Assembly (NCBI GenBank): GCA_913043285.1
Contig: CAJWML010000023.1
Span: 1-64,000, forward strand
Length of the DNA stretch: 64,000 bases
Direction of reading: 5' to 3'
DNA from: CAKZNE01 sp002695025
GTDB lineage: Bacteria > Bacteroidota > Bacteroidia > Flavobacteriales > Schleiferiaceae
The notes under the pieces were generated by a model that worked only from the letters and a program-made list of their open reading frames with translations, searched no databases and was not told where the DNA came from. Numbering within the stretch: position 1 is the stretch's first letter; each line of letters starts with the position of its first letter. The translations under genes were made by a program, and so were the position numbers. Shown piece by piece: positions 50,638 through 60,088 of this stretch.

Positions 50638-52052
50638 ATACCCGAAACCTTATTCTAATCCATGCCCTCATCCTTTTTATCCTGTGGGGCTTAGCCCTTA
50701 CTACCAATGGTGTAGGCGGTGGTGGCGATTCCTTAACGCATTATTTTATTTCCGAGCTCGCCTGGACGCAACCCTTTTACTTTTTCGATCAGTGGGGCAA
50801 ACCTTTTTTCACCCTGTTTTCATCACCCTGGTCTCAAGCCGGATTTGTGGGGATCAAGCTTTTCAACACGCTTTGCGGGGTACTGGCTTCTTTATTTACC
50901 TGCCTGACCGCCCGGGAACTTAAAAAAGACTGGTTTTTTTCCATTCCACTGATTGCCTTTATAGCTCCGGCCTTTTTCACCTATCTCTTTTCCGGGCTCA
51001 CCGAACCATTTGCGGCATTGGTGTCCATAGTGTCCGTATGGTTGTGCCTGCGGGGAAAGGTCAACACCGGTTTTTTATTGGCGGGCTTCCTCCCCTTCTG
51101 CCGGTCCGAAGCACAGGTATTCCTGGTATTTTTCTTTCTCTTCGGCATGCTTAACGGCCACTGGAAAAAACTACCCTTGCTTTTTATAGGTTACCTGGCT
51201 TACTCTATTTTGGGAGGATTCTTTCATGATAATTTCCTGTGGGTATTTGATTCGCCTTATGACTCACAAGGCTCTGTATATGGCAAAGGAGTATGGTACC
51301 ACTATTTGGCGCGCCTGGGTGTAATGCTGGGTGTTCCTGGTGTGGCATTGGCTGGCCTGGGTTTTATACAGTTCTTCCGAAGATGGTTCTGGCTAAAGGA
51401 TATCAACTGGAAGACCGAACCCTGGCTGGTACACGGGCCATTTACCGCCCTGCTTTGCGCACATAGCCTGGTGTGGGCACTGGGAATTTACGGAAGCGCA
51501 GGACTGGAACGTACGCTAATGACGGCTTTCCCATTTTTATGGATCATCATGCTGGACGGATTGCTGTTATTACGAGATCTCTCGGCCATGATCAGAAAAA
51601 GTTGGTCACCGGCACTACCCCTTCTTATACTGGTACTTCAAATAACATACGTACTAACCAACCCCTCTTCGAAATACTACTGGCAAACCAACCTCTTCCT
51701 CAATCCAGAAAATAAATTCCTTAAAGAGGAAGTAGGTCCTTACATCAAAGAACACTACCCGGATGTAACCACTTTTGTTATGGACAAGCCTTATATGGCG
51801 GTGGCTCTGGATGTAAACTTCAAGAACCCGGAGCAACGCCAGGCCTGGTATATCTACAATAAAGCCGAAGAAGTGGATTCCGCGAGTACACTTTGGCTGT
51901 ACGATGGGTATTATGTAAGAACGCAGTATTCCATTACCCTGGAACAGATACGAAGTGAAAACAAACTGGAAGAGATCAAAAGCTGGGATGGACCCAGTGA
52001 CTGGAATTTTGTGCTGTTTAAGAAACGTGCTTCGTCCGCGCCAACTCCTTGA
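50634..52052 (+). CDS. Polytopic membrane protein, GT-C-like
   Basis: A 472-residue protein with about ten membrane segments in residues 1-360 and a soluble C-terminal ~110 residues. The early loop after helix 1 contains GGGGDSLTHYFISELAW, where Asp could be the GT-C catalytic acid. The hydrophobic pattern fits mannosyl/glucosyl transferases using lipid-linked sugars, but I cannot assign a family with confidence. Its start overlaps the tsaC stop (ATGA) and its end overlaps the convergent nnr gene by 35 bases. Confidence 0.75.
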   Translation: MNTRNLILIHALILFILWGLALTTNGVGGGGDSLTHYFISELAWTQPFYFFDQWGKPFFTLFSSPWSQAGFVGIKLFNTLCGVLASLFTCLTARELKKDWFFSIPLIAFIAPAFFTYLFSGLTEPFAALVSIVSVWLCLRGKVNTGFLLAGFLPFCRSEAQVFLVFFFLFGMLNGHWKKLPLLFIGYLAYSILGGFFHDNFLWVFDSPYDSQGSVYGKGVWYHYLARLGVMLGVPGVALAGLGFIQFFRRWFWLKDINWKTEPWLVHGPFTALLCAHSLVWALGIYGSAGLERTLMTAFPFLWIIMLDGLLLLRDLSAMIRKSWSPALPLLILVLQITYVLTNPSSKYYWQTNLFLNPENKFLKEEVGPYIKEHYPDVTTFVMDKPYMAVALDVNFKNPEQRQAWYIYNKAEEVDSASTLWLYDGYYVRTQYSITLEQIRSENKLEEIKSWDGPSDWNFVLFKKRASSAPTP

Positions 52053-53535
52053 AACCAGAAGACAGGTAATCCGTTACATCCGAAGCCATAACACTTTCCG
52101 TGCTCAGGTATTCTCCTGCCAGGCTTCCAGCCCGGCCATGTAGCCATGTTCCCATTAAAGCCGCCTGTAAAGACGGGTATCCCTGCGCTAAAAAGCCAAG
52201 AATAATCCCGGTGAGTACATCCCCACTACCTGCCGTGGCCAGGGCAGGACTTCCGGAATTGATAAAATGAAGGTCCCCAGACGGGGAAGCAACAGCCGTA
52301 TTACTATCTTTCAGCACAATGGTTATCCTGTTCTTCTTAGCCAGGGCCCGCAGTTGCTCCAGGTAATCATCACCCAATTTGTCCACACCAAGCAAGCGTC
52401 TGAATTCCCCGATGTGAGGAGTGAGTACCGTGCCTTCCGGCAAAAAAGCCATCCACGTCCTGTTTTCAGCCAAAATGTTCAGCGCATCGGCATCCAGTAC
52501 CAGTGGTACCTGCGTGGTTTGGATCAGGTTTTTAAGGACTTTGACGGTTTCCTCGCCCTTACCAAGACCCGGTCCCATTCCTACGGCATGAATACCCGAA
52601 ATATCCGGAAGAGTGGTCACCAGGCTCTCATGGGTATCAACGGAAACCATTACTTCCGGTACAGTACTTTGAGCCGGCAGCACACCACTAGCAGATGTAT
52701 GCAAGGTAACCAGGCCCGCACCGGCCCGCATAGCCGCTCTGGAAGCCAGGATGGCGGCACCGCTCTTACCGCGGGAACCTGCTATGAGCAAAGCATGACC
52801 GTAAGTTCCTTTATAAGAATACTGCTTACGTGGCCGGTATAAACGCCTGGCTTCCGTCTGATCAAAATAGTAATCCGTGCTTTGGGCATCATTCAGAAAA
52901 TCAGAATGTAACCCAATATCCAAAATGTTTAGCCTACCAACCCTTGGAGCGGTTTGGCGATGAAAAAAACTTTTCTTGGGTAATTGAAGGCTCAGGGTAC
53001 GGTCTGCATCAATCACCAGCTCCAGGTCATTATATTCATTATCATCCGTAAAAAGACCCGTGGGTATATCTATGGCCACCCTTTCCATAGTTTGACCATT
53101 TAACCATTGTACCATCTCTTTTAAAAAGCCTTTAAGTGGCCGGTTAAGGCCAGAGCCGAGTAAGGCATCAACGGCAACCCCACCTTTTATATGCGGGAAA
53201 TCGGCAGACGATGATATGGTATGGACCGGTACAGCCAACTCTGCGAGTCGGGAATAATTGGTGTTGAAATCCGCGCTTCCCTCTTCGCTATGTTTTACGA
53301 TATATACGGAAACCTCTCGGTTTTCCCGGTGCAATAAACGGGCAACAGCCAAACCATCACCCCCATTATTGCCCATACCACAAAAAATATGAAAAGCCTC
53401 GCCCGGGTAGTAGTTCAGCAATGCATCGGTAAGCTGGCGGGCAGCCCTTTCCATTAAATTTATAGAGGGTATGGGCTCCTGCTTGATCGTATACTGATCA
53501 GCTTCCTTTATCTGACTGGCGGATAATATTTTCAT
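52018..53535 (-). CDS. nnr: Bifunctional NAD(P)HX epimerase/dehydratase
   Basis: A 505-residue metabolite-repair enzyme. The N-terminal epimerase domain (residues ~1-215) has IFCGMGNNGGDGLAVARLL and AIDIPTGLF; the C-terminal ADP-dependent dehydratase domain (~225-500) has GHALLIAGSRGKSGAA, MGPGLGKG, VLDADALN and TAGSGDVLTG. It reverses the hydration damage of NADH and NADPH. It is the last gene of the operon and overlaps coaE by 38 bases. Confidence 0.95.
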   Translation of the reverse strand: MKILSASQIKEADQYTIKQEPIPSINLMERAARQLTDALLNYYPGEAFHIFCGMGNNGGDGLAVARLLHRENREVSVYIVKHSEEGSADFNTNYSRLAELAVPVHTISSSADFPHIKGGVAVDALLGSGLNRPLKGFLKEMVQWLNGQTMERVAIDIPTGLFTDDNEYNDLELVIDADRTLSLQLPKKSFFHRQTAPRVGRLNILDIGLHSDFLNDAQSTDYYFDQTEARRLYRPRKQYSYKGTYGHALLIAGSRGKSGAAILASRAAMRAGAGLVTLHTSASGVLPAQSTVPEVMVSVDTHESLVTTLPDISGIHAVGMGPGLGKGEETVKVLKNLIQTTQVPLVLDADALNILAENRTWMAFLPEGTVLTPHIGEFRRLLGVDKLGDDYLEQLRALAKKNRITIVLKDSNTAVASPSGDLHFINSGSPALATAGSGDVLTGIILGFLAQGYPSLQAALMGTWLHGRAGSLAGEYLSTESVMASDVTDYLSSGFKELARTKHVS

Positions 53536-54094
53536 GGATTTTCAAAACCTGTTTAATGACTGATTGTGAATGATCGTTGTAGATAATACTATCAGCCAGC
53601 TTCAGCTTTTGTTCTTCGGGCCATTGTTTATTTACCCTTTCCATTACTTGTTCCCGGCTAATATGGTTGCGTTTCATTACCCTCTCCACTCTCATCTCCA
53701 GGGGCGCACTCACCACTATAATGTGATCACAATCCTTATAGGTACCACTTTCAAAGAGAATAGCAGCTTCCCGAATAACGTAGGGCGTACTTTTGTGTGA
53801 CGCATACCATTTTGCAAAGGCATGGCCCACAGCAGGGTGAATAAGGCCGTTGACCTGTTGAAGAAGTTCCTCGTCATTGAAAATGACGGAAGCCATAAAG
53901 GCTTTGTTTACCCGGCCATCTTTTACCAGGCCGGGCCCTAAAAGCTCTGTAAGTTGCCCTTGCAGTTCTTTATCTGTATCCAGGATTTGCTTGGAAACGG
54001 CATCGGCTTCAAATATCGGTACGCCCAAATGTGCAAATAGGGATGCCACCGTGCTTTTACCACTCCCTATGCCTCCGGTGAGCCCTACTATCAT
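53498..54094 (-). CDS. coaE: Dephospho-CoA kinase CoaE
   Basis: A 198-residue P-loop kinase phosphorylating dephospho-CoA in the last step of CoA synthesis. The motifs are GLTGGIGSGKSTV, FEADAVSKQIL, HPAVGHAF and the lid arginines around MRVERVMKRNHIS. It overlaps the YbbR gene (ATGA, 4 bases) and nnr (38 bases). The C-terminal tail read in the overlap is poorly conserved, so the overlap is plausible. Confidence 0.95.
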   Translation of the reverse strand: MIVGLTGGIGSGKSTVASLFAHLGVPIFEADAVSKQILDTDKELQGQLTELLGPGLVKDGRVNKAFMASVIFNDEELLQQVNGLIHPAVGHAFAKWYASHKSTPYVIREAAILFESGTYKDCDHIIVVSAPLEMRVERVMKRNHISREQVMERVNKQWPEEQKLKLADSIIYNDHSQSVIKQVLKIHENIIRQSDKGS

Positions 54095-55092
54095 TTTTCG
54101 GTAAGAATGAATTCCACTCTTTTTGGCTCAAAATTCACGTAATTAACAAAAGCCGGATAAGCCTCTATGGCCAGGTTCAGGTAACGGGATTCAGGTTTAT
54201 CTGCCACATCTGCATAATTGGCATATACCCTGAAATCCGGTGGTGATACTTTATTGTAATCCTTAACGGCCACGTGGTAGGTAAGACTCACCGTTTCCGG
54301 GAATATCTTGATGTTATACGCTTCGGGAAGTTGTAAAACTTCAATGGGGACTTCAAAATTTCCCTGGGTCATTTGGGTAAAGCGTATGCGAACCTCTGTT
54401 TCCGTATGTGAAAATTTCAGATCCGGATTATTGGGTAACACCAGTGGAACATTTACCAGGAGCGATTCTTCTTCTGCCGTAAGATTCAGGAGCTCGGTAA
54501 ATATGGAATTGATCCTGGACAACTGTTCCTGAGGGCCGGTAATAGTTATGGAATCAGGTACCAGTTCGGGCTCCTTGTAAATACTGATGAGCTTGGAGTA
54601 ATTTTTATTGACTTCCAGCTCCACCGGCACCTTTTTACTCAACACCTTACTAAAGTTGAAGAATACCGTATCCGGGCTGATGTAACGCACTTCCACATTA
54701 TCATTCAATTGCCCCTCCACAAAACCCAGGTTACTATTGGTTAGCCAATAAGACTTGTTGGATGATGATGCCCCGCGCTCCAGCTGGCTTACATCCACTT
54801 TTATAGACCGGAAACTCTGTAGCTGGTACTTTAAAATGTCAAAACCGGAAGCACGGAGATTAACCCTGATGCGATCCGGAGGCATTTCCCGAAAGGATGT
54901 ATTGGGAGGCAACTTTTCATACTCTACCGGGAATTCTACCACGGCATCGTATCCTTCCTTGGACAGTTTAATGAGGAACCAAAGAAAAACAGACAACAGA
55001 ACAAAGAAGATCTTCATCGGGGTACTCCGATCAGTAAGAAAACGTATAAACCCACTCTTTTTTTTCTTATCTGCCTTTTTGGTAGTACTCAT
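54091..55092 (-). CDS. YbbR-like membrane-anchored protein
   Basis: A 333-residue protein with a basic N-terminus, one membrane anchor (residues ~27-44, IFFVLLSVFLWFLIKLS) and YbbR-type repeats outside (VPVEYEKLPPNT ... VDSITITGPQ-type strands: PDSITITGPQEQL). In firmicutes CdaR/YbbR regulates diadenylate cyclase; in this operon position in Bacteroidota the role is undefined. The ATG at 55092 is chosen; it overlaps coaE by 4 bases. Confidence 0.85.
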   Translation of the reverse strand: MSTTKKADKKKKSGFIRFLTDRSTPMKIFFVLLSVFLWFLIKLSKEGYDAVVEFPVEYEKLPPNTSFREMPPDRIRVNLRASGFDILKYQLQSFRSIKVDVSQLERGASSSNKSYWLTNSNLGFVEGQLNDNVEVRYISPDTVFFNFSKVLSKKVPVELEVNKNYSKLISIYKEPELVPDSITITGPQEQLSRINSIFTELLNLTAEEESLLVNVPLVLPNNPDLKFSHTETEVRIRFTQMTQGNFEVPIEVLQLPEAYNIKIFPETVSLTYHVAVKDYNKVSPPDFRVYANYADVADKPESRYLNLAIEAYPAFVNYVNFEPKRVEFILTEK

Positions 55093-55125
55093 ATAATTAA
55101 AAAACGGGCGCAAGGCCCGTTTTGA

Positions 55126-55458
55126 TCATTTAGTCTTAGTTTCCTTAGTCTTTTTTTCTTCTTTAGGAAGGTAGATGGCACTTAGCTCCCGGCTTATGGC
55201 GCTACGTTCCAGCTTTAACCGGCTGTTTTCGCTTTCCAGTATCACCGTGGTGTCCTGGATCTCCAGGATCTTACCGTGAACGCCACTGTTGGTTACTACG
55301 CGCATTCCCTTGGAAAGACCTTCGGTGCTGAACTTCTTCTCTTCTTTCTGGCGCTTTATCTGCGGACGAAAGAAAAAGAAATACATAACCACCAATACCA
55401 GTAACAATGGTAAAAAGCCTCCAAGGCCTCCGCCTGCCTGTAAAAATATTGCGAGCAT
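55126..55458 (-). CDS. yajC: Preprotein translocase subunit YajC
   Basis: A 110-residue protein with a single N-terminal membrane helix (residues ~15-30), then FRPQIKRQKEEKKF and the YajC soluble domain (GMRVVTNSGVHGKILEI). It is associated with SecDF-YidC in the inner membrane. It has a Lys-rich tail. It lies 19 bases after the DUF1573 gene. Confidence 0.95.
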   Translation of the reverse strand: MLAIFLQAGGGLGGFLPLLLVLVVMYFFFFRPQIKRQKEEKKFSTEGLSKGMRVVTNSGVHGKILEIQDTTVILESENSRLKLERSAISRELSAIYLPKEEKKTKETKTK

Positions 55459-55477
55459 CTATATTGGTTTAATCGAA

Positions 55478-55972
55478 TTATCCTTCGGCTCCTTCAGTGC
55501 CTTCAGTAGCTGCTTCACCACTCTGATCCTTAGGGGTAACCTGGGCAGAGATACGAAGCATGGTAGTAGCAGGAACCGTATTAGCATTAATGGTTACGGT
55601 TTTTTGCTGATTACCAGCTTTTCCGGAACTGTTAAATTGTACCAGGATCTTACTGCTTTCACCCGGTGCAATAGGTTCTTTAGGAGGATTGGGAACGGTA
55701 CATCCACAACTTCCGGTGGCGCTGGTAATGATCAGCGGAGCATCACCGGTATTGGTGAATTCAAAGTCATGCTCTACCTGATCACCCTCGTTGATCTGAC
55801 CAAAGTCGTATGATTCTTCCTCAAATTTAAACACCGGTGTTCCCTCGGTGGTCACGTTGTCCACGCTGACTTTTTTGTCGTCATCAGATTTGATCTTATC
55901 GGAAGCATTATTGCAAGCTCCCAAACCAAGGATCATGGACAAACCCAATACTGCAAAAACTGATTTTTTCAT
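55478..55972 (-). CDS. DUF1573 lipoprotein
   Basis: A 164-residue lipoprotein (lipobox GLGAC). The mature part is a single Ig-like DUF1573 domain with YDFGQINEGDQVEHDFEFTN and ATGSCGCTVP, the conserved SCGCT motif. The C-terminal tail is Glu/Gly-rich. Function is unknown; this family often sits next to nusB-yajC in Bacteroidota. Confidence 0.92.
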   Translation of the reverse strand: MKKSVFAVLGLSMILGLGACNNASDKIKSDDDKKVSVDNVTTEGTPVFKFEEESYDFGQINEGDQVEHDFEFTNTGDAPLIITSATGSCGCTVPNPPKEPIAPGESSKILVQFNSSGKAGNQQKTVTINANTVPATTMLRISAQVTPKDQSGEAATEGTEGAEG

Positions 55973-56027
55973 TTCAAAAGTTGATTTTCAGATTTATAAA
56001 CGGTTCTGTTTCTCAGCAAAAATAATG

Positions 56028-56972
56028 CTAAAGCAATCCCCTGCCAATTTTTCTTATGTCACCGGCTTCAGTCAATTCGTCTTTGAGCTTATCCAGTATA
56101 CCATTGATAAAATTTCCGCTCTTGGGGGTGCTGTATTCTTTGCTTAGTTCAATATATTCATTAAGAGTTACCTTAACCGGTATTTCGTTGAAGCTTACCA
56201 GTTCGGCCAGGGCCATTTTCATCAGGATAACATCCACTACTGCAATACGGTCCATTTCCCAATTATTGGCCTTTGCGTGGATCATTTCCCCGTAGGCTTC
56301 ACTATTTTTAATGGTGGTACGGTATAAGATCCGGGCAAACTCAATGTCCGAATCATCCTTTAAAAGGTGAGGTAATTCTGAAACTTCGTCTTTCTCCTCG
56401 TCAAAACCTTTAAGGGTTTTAGCCACCATCATCTGTGCAGCATCCAGGTCATCAGCCCAATGCATATTCCGGTCTTCATATAACTGATGAACGGTATCAT
56501 TATGCACCAGGAATTTACCATACAGCACCTTGATGATCTTTTTATCTGCCTGCACTGAATCCTCCGTTGCAGACATGTAATCCCCGTACTCTTTTGAAGC
56601 CTGGAATTCCCGGAATATCTTGCGGATCACCTCACGGTCATCTCCCCAGCTGATCTTGTTCTTATCCACTTCCCGCATAAAGATGTGGTTGTTATTCAGC
56701 CACTGCAAAAAGCGGTTATTCACAAAACGTAAGTTGGGATTGATATCCTCGGGAGAAGGAAGCCTTTTATTACGCTTGTGTTCTACCTGGTCTTCAGCCG
56801 TGCGAAGTATATCCACAAGGGTCTTCAACTCATAGAGATACAGTTTGAATATATCATCTATACTCTGCACCAGTTTTCGCTCTCCACCAGCAATTCCACG
56901 GTTTTCTTCATCCTGGAAGTATTCGTAGAGTGCCTGGAGCACTTTAATACGGATATGTCTTCGGCTTAGCAT
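56028..56972 (-). CDS. nusB: Transcription antitermination factor NusB (long form)
   Basis: A 314-residue NusB, about twice the 140-150 residues of proteobacterial NusB. The N-terminal MLSRRHIRIKVLQALYEYF is the family start, then a long charged middle part, and the C-terminal half has the core: WEMDRIAVVDVILMKMALAEL, VKVTLNEYIELSKEYSTPKSG and FINGILDKL. It binds boxA RNA with NusE (S10) during rRNA transcription. The extra middle section is a Bacteroidota trait. Confidence 0.93.
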   Translation of the reverse strand: MLSRRHIRIKVLQALYEYFQDEENRGIAGGERKLVQSIDDIFKLYLYELKTLVDILRTAEDQVEHKRNKRLPSPEDINPNLRFVNNRFLQWLNNNHIFMREVDKNKISWGDDREVIRKIFREFQASKEYGDYMSATEDSVQADKKIIKVLYGKFLVHNDTVHQLYEDRNMHWADDLDAAQMMVAKTLKGFDEEKDEVSELPHLLKDDSDIEFARILYRTTIKNSEAYGEMIHAKANNWEMDRIAVVDVILMKMALAELVSFNEIPVKVTLNEYIELSKEYSTPKSGNFINGILDKLKDELTEAGDIRKIGRGLL

Positions 56973-56986
56973 AAGCCCGGTTTTGT

Positions 56987-58090
56987 TTAAGCGTTCGTTA
57001 ATTCCAGCTTCCTGTCCTCTACCCGCTTCATGGCTATTTTCAGGGCCGCTTCATGAGTAGTAATGCCCTCTTTATCTGACATGGTAAAGATATCAAGGGT
57101 TGTATCGTAAATGTTTTCGGTCCTTCTCAGGGATTCCGCACGATCATAATGTACAATCTCCGAATATACATTAATTAAGCCACCGGCATTGATCAGGAAA
57201 TCCGGAGCATATAAAATACCCGCTTCCTTCACCATCTGGCCATGCACCCTTTCATCCGCCAACTGGTTATTGGCAGCTCCGGCAATGATCTCACATTTCA
57301 TCATAGGGATGGTCACACTGTTTACTGTGGCTCCCAGTGCACAAGGAGCGTAGATATCCATATCATCCTCAAAGATGTTGTGACCTTTGAAAATACTGGT
57401 GTTGTACTTTTCACTTACTGCAATCAGCCGGTCTTCATGAATATCATTGATGGTCACCCGGGCACCGGCCTCGGTAAGGTGTTTTACCAGGGTTTCACCA
57501 ACGTGACCTATTCCCTGTACCATTACCTTTTTACCTTCCAGATTATCACTGCCCCAGCGGTGGTGAGCGGCTGCTTTCATTCCCATGAAAACACCATAGG
57601 CAGTTACCGGAGAAGGGTCACCGCTACCACCCATGCTTTCCGGAATACCGGTAACATGGTCCGTTTCCATCTTCACCATTTCCATATCGTGGGTGTTGAT
57701 ACCCACGTCTTCGGCCGTGATATAACGCCCTCCCAGGGAGTTCACAAAACGTCCGAATTTATGCATCAGGGCATCCGTCTTGTCTTTACGGCTGTCTCCA
57801 ATAATTACTGCTTTACCGCCACCCAGGTTAAGCCCTGATATGGAGGCCTTAAACGTCATTCCGCGGGAAAGGCGGAGTACGTCACGGATAGCGTCCGCTT
57901 CATTTTCATAATTCCACATCCGGGTTCCCCCCAGTGCAGGGCCCAAAACTGTGCTGTGAATGCCGATAATTGCTTTTAATCCTGTTTCCTCATCCTGGCA
58001 GAACACCAGTTGTTCATGGTTCTTGTAAGCTTCTGATCCAAATACGGGACCGGACAAGCTTTTTTCGTTCAATATTTTAAGATCGCTCAT
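56987..58090 (-). CDS. Leucine dehydrogenase-type Glu/Leu/Phe/Val dehydrogenase
   Basis: A 367-residue NAD-dependent amino-acid dehydrogenase. Substrate and catalytic lysines are in MTFKASISGLNLGGGKAVI, the nucleotide fold is VMVQGIGHVGETLVKHL, and PDFLINAGGLINVY closes the active site. Length and the GPALGGTRMW block fit leucine dehydrogenase, which deaminates branched-chain amino acids. It is the first gene of a seven-gene operon and lies 14 bases before nusB. Confidence 0.9.
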   Translation of the reverse strand: MSDLKILNEKSLSGPVFGSEAYKNHEQLVFCQDEETGLKAIIGIHSTVLGPALGGTRMWNYENEADAIRDVLRLSRGMTFKASISGLNLGGGKAVIIGDSRKDKTDALMHKFGRFVNSLGGRYITAEDVGINTHDMEMVKMETDHVTGIPESMGGSGDPSPVTAYGVFMGMKAAAHHRWGSDNLEGKKVMVQGIGHVGETLVKHLTEAGARVTINDIHEDRLIAVSEKYNTSIFKGHNIFEDDMDIYAPCALGATVNSVTIPMMKCEIIAGAANNQLADERVHGQMVKEAGILYAPDFLINAGGLINVYSEIVHYDRAESLRRTENIYDTTLDIFTMSDKEGITTHEAALKIAMKRVEDRKLELTNA

Positions 58091-58221
58091 CGTTTTTATT
58101 GATAGTCCAAAAGTCAGTTGAAAGAGATATTGCTTTACCTTTGAAACCTTTTTGTGTAAGGCTTATCGTGCATTTGTAAAGCGTGGCAAAATTAGTTTAA
58201 ATTTCCTGAGCTTACAAGCTA

Positions 58222-60000
58222 ATGAAATCACTCTGGGTACTCAATAAATATTTCTACAAATACCGCTTTCGCCTCATTATAGGGGTGGTTTTTGTAACCA
58301 TTTCCGTAATCTTCGGGGTCTTCCCCGCTATCTATGTCCGTGAGTCGTTTGACATAGTCAGTCAGGCTATTCAAAACTACCAGGATGGCACTGCGGAAAT
58401 CAACAATTCAGCACTGCGCAACAAGTTGCTCCTTTACGGGGCAATTATCATCGGGGCTTCTTTGCTCAAAGGCCTTTTTATGTTCTTTATGCGGCAAACC
58501 ATCATTGTAGTAAGTCGCTACATTGAGTATGATATGAAGAATGAGATCTTTGACCAGTATCAAAAACTTTCCCTGGCTTTCTACAAGCGTAATAATACCG
58601 GTGACCTTATGAACCGGATCAGTGAGGATGTAAGCCGCGTGCGAATGTACCTGGGCCCAGCCGTTATGTATACTATCAACGTAGCCATTTCGCTGATCAT
58701 TATCATTGCCATTATGCTTACCATTAATGTGCGCCTCACCCTTTTCGTGCTCATTCCCCTGCCTATACTTTCCGTGGCTATTTATTACATCAGCCGCAAG
58801 ATCAACGTAAAGAGTGAGCAGGTGCAACGGCAATTGAGCAGCATCAGTACCTATGTACAGGAAGCATTTTCAGGCATTAGGGTGCTGAAAGCCTACGTAC
58901 GTGAAAAACGCTCACTAGAGGATTTTACTAAAGAAGCCAACGTATATCTGGCCAGAAATGAGGAGCTGTACCGCATTAATGCCCTTTTCTTTCCTTTAAT
59001 GGTGCTGCTCATCGGGCTTTCCACTATTCTTACCGTATACATTGGTGGGCAGGAAGCTATCAACGGACATATAACCACCGGTAATATTGCGGAGTTTATT
59101 ATTTATGTAAATATGCTCACCTGGCCGGTGGCCTCCATAGGCTGGGTAACGTCTCTTATACAAAGAGCTGCGGCTTCACAGGAGCGTATTAATGAGTTCT
59201 TACACATTACACCTGAAATACAGAATCCTTCCGATCAGCCCTTCGTATTGCAGGGAAAGGTCCAGTTTAAGGATGTGAGCTTCACCTATCCGGATACCGG
59301 TATTAAAGCTCTTAACGAGGTATCTTTCAGCATTGAAGCAGGTAAATCATTGGCTATTATCGGCAAAACCGGTTCCGGGAAATCAACCGTGGCCTCGCTT
59401 ATAGGTCGTCTGTACGATGTTACTGAGGGTAAGATTTTGATTGACGATCAGGACATCAGGCATCTTAACCTTTATGACCTGAGGAAGTCCATCGGTTACG
59501 TACCACAGGAGGCCTTCCTGTTTTCAGACGATATTGCCCGCAATATTTCCTTTGGTGTGGATGATCCTTCACAGGAAAAAGTGGAACAAGCCGCCAAAAA
59601 TGCCGAGGTACACGCTAACATCATTGATTTTCCACAAGCTTACCAAACCCGGGTGGGCGAACGAGGGATTACCCTCTCTGGGGGGCAGAAACAAAGGGTA
59701 AGCATTGCCAGGGCTATCATCAAGGAACCACGTTTCCTCATTTTTGACGATTGTCTTTCGGCCGTGGATACAGAAACGGAAGAAAACATCCTGGCCAACC
59801 TTAAACGCCTCATTGACCAGCGCACCACGCTTATCATCAGCCACCGGGTTTCATCGGTAAAACATGCGGATGAGATCCTGGTACTTGAAAACGGCAGCAT
59901 TATTGAAAAAGGTACTCATGAAGAACTCATGAAAAACGATGGCTACTACCGTAAGATGTACGAGCAACAACTCATGGAAGATTCGCGAAAAGCAGTCTGA
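58222..60000 (+). CDS. MsbA/MdlA-type ABC exporter with degenerate Walker B glutamate
   Basis: A 592-residue half-transporter: six membrane helices (residues ~1-320) fused to the ATPase. Walker A GKTGSGKST, Q-loop GYVPQEAFLF, signature TLSGGQKQRVSIARAI and the H-loop ISHRVSSV are intact. Walker B reads FLIFDDCLSAVD, with Asp at position 510 where the catalytic Glu normally stands. This substitution is typical of the MdlA-like half of heterodimeric exporters. No partner gene is adjacent, so it may pair with a distant half or work as a homodimer. Substrate is unknown (lipid or drug). Confidence 0.9.
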   Translation: MKSLWVLNKYFYKYRFRLIIGVVFVTISVIFGVFPAIYVRESFDIVSQAIQNYQDGTAEINNSALRNKLLLYGAIIIGASLLKGLFMFFMRQTIIVVSRYIEYDMKNEIFDQYQKLSLAFYKRNNTGDLMNRISEDVSRVRMYLGPAVMYTINVAISLIIIIAIMLTINVRLTLFVLIPLPILSVAIYYISRKINVKSEQVQRQLSSISTYVQEAFSGIRVLKAYVREKRSLEDFTKEANVYLARNEELYRINALFFPLMVLLIGLSTILTVYIGGQEAINGHITTGNIAEFIIYVNMLTWPVASIGWVTSLIQRAAASQERINEFLHITPEIQNPSDQPFVLQGKVQFKDVSFTYPDTGIKALNEVSFSIEAGKSLAIIGKTGSGKSTVASLIGRLYDVTEGKILIDDQDIRHLNLYDLRKSIGYVPQEAFLFSDDIARNISFGVDDPSQEKVEQAAKNAEVHANIIDFPQAYQTRVGERGITLSGGQKQRVSIARAIIKEPRFLIFDDCLSAVDTETEENILANLKRLIDQRTTLIISHRVSSVKHADEILVLENGSIIEKGTHEELMKNDGYYRKMYEQQLMEDSRKAV

Positions 60001-60044
60001 TCTTCAAAAAGAATGAATTATAGCTGCTCTTTTAAGAATTTTTA

Positions 60045-60052
60045 TAGATTTG
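60045..60052 (+). promoter_or_regulatory. Candidate -7 box (TAGATTTG)
   Basis: Exact TAnnTTTG 36 bases before the PUR-family gene, identical to the box before ftsE. Confidence 0.45.
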
Positions 60053-60088
60053 TCGCTATAGTAAGCTATTGTAAATTAGAAAAGAACA

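Noticed and set aside
58136..58143. TACCTTTG box before the ABC exporter
   Set aside because: It matches TAnnTTTG but lies 78 bases from the start in a spacer shared with a divergent gene, without a -33 element; not strong enough to list as a feature.
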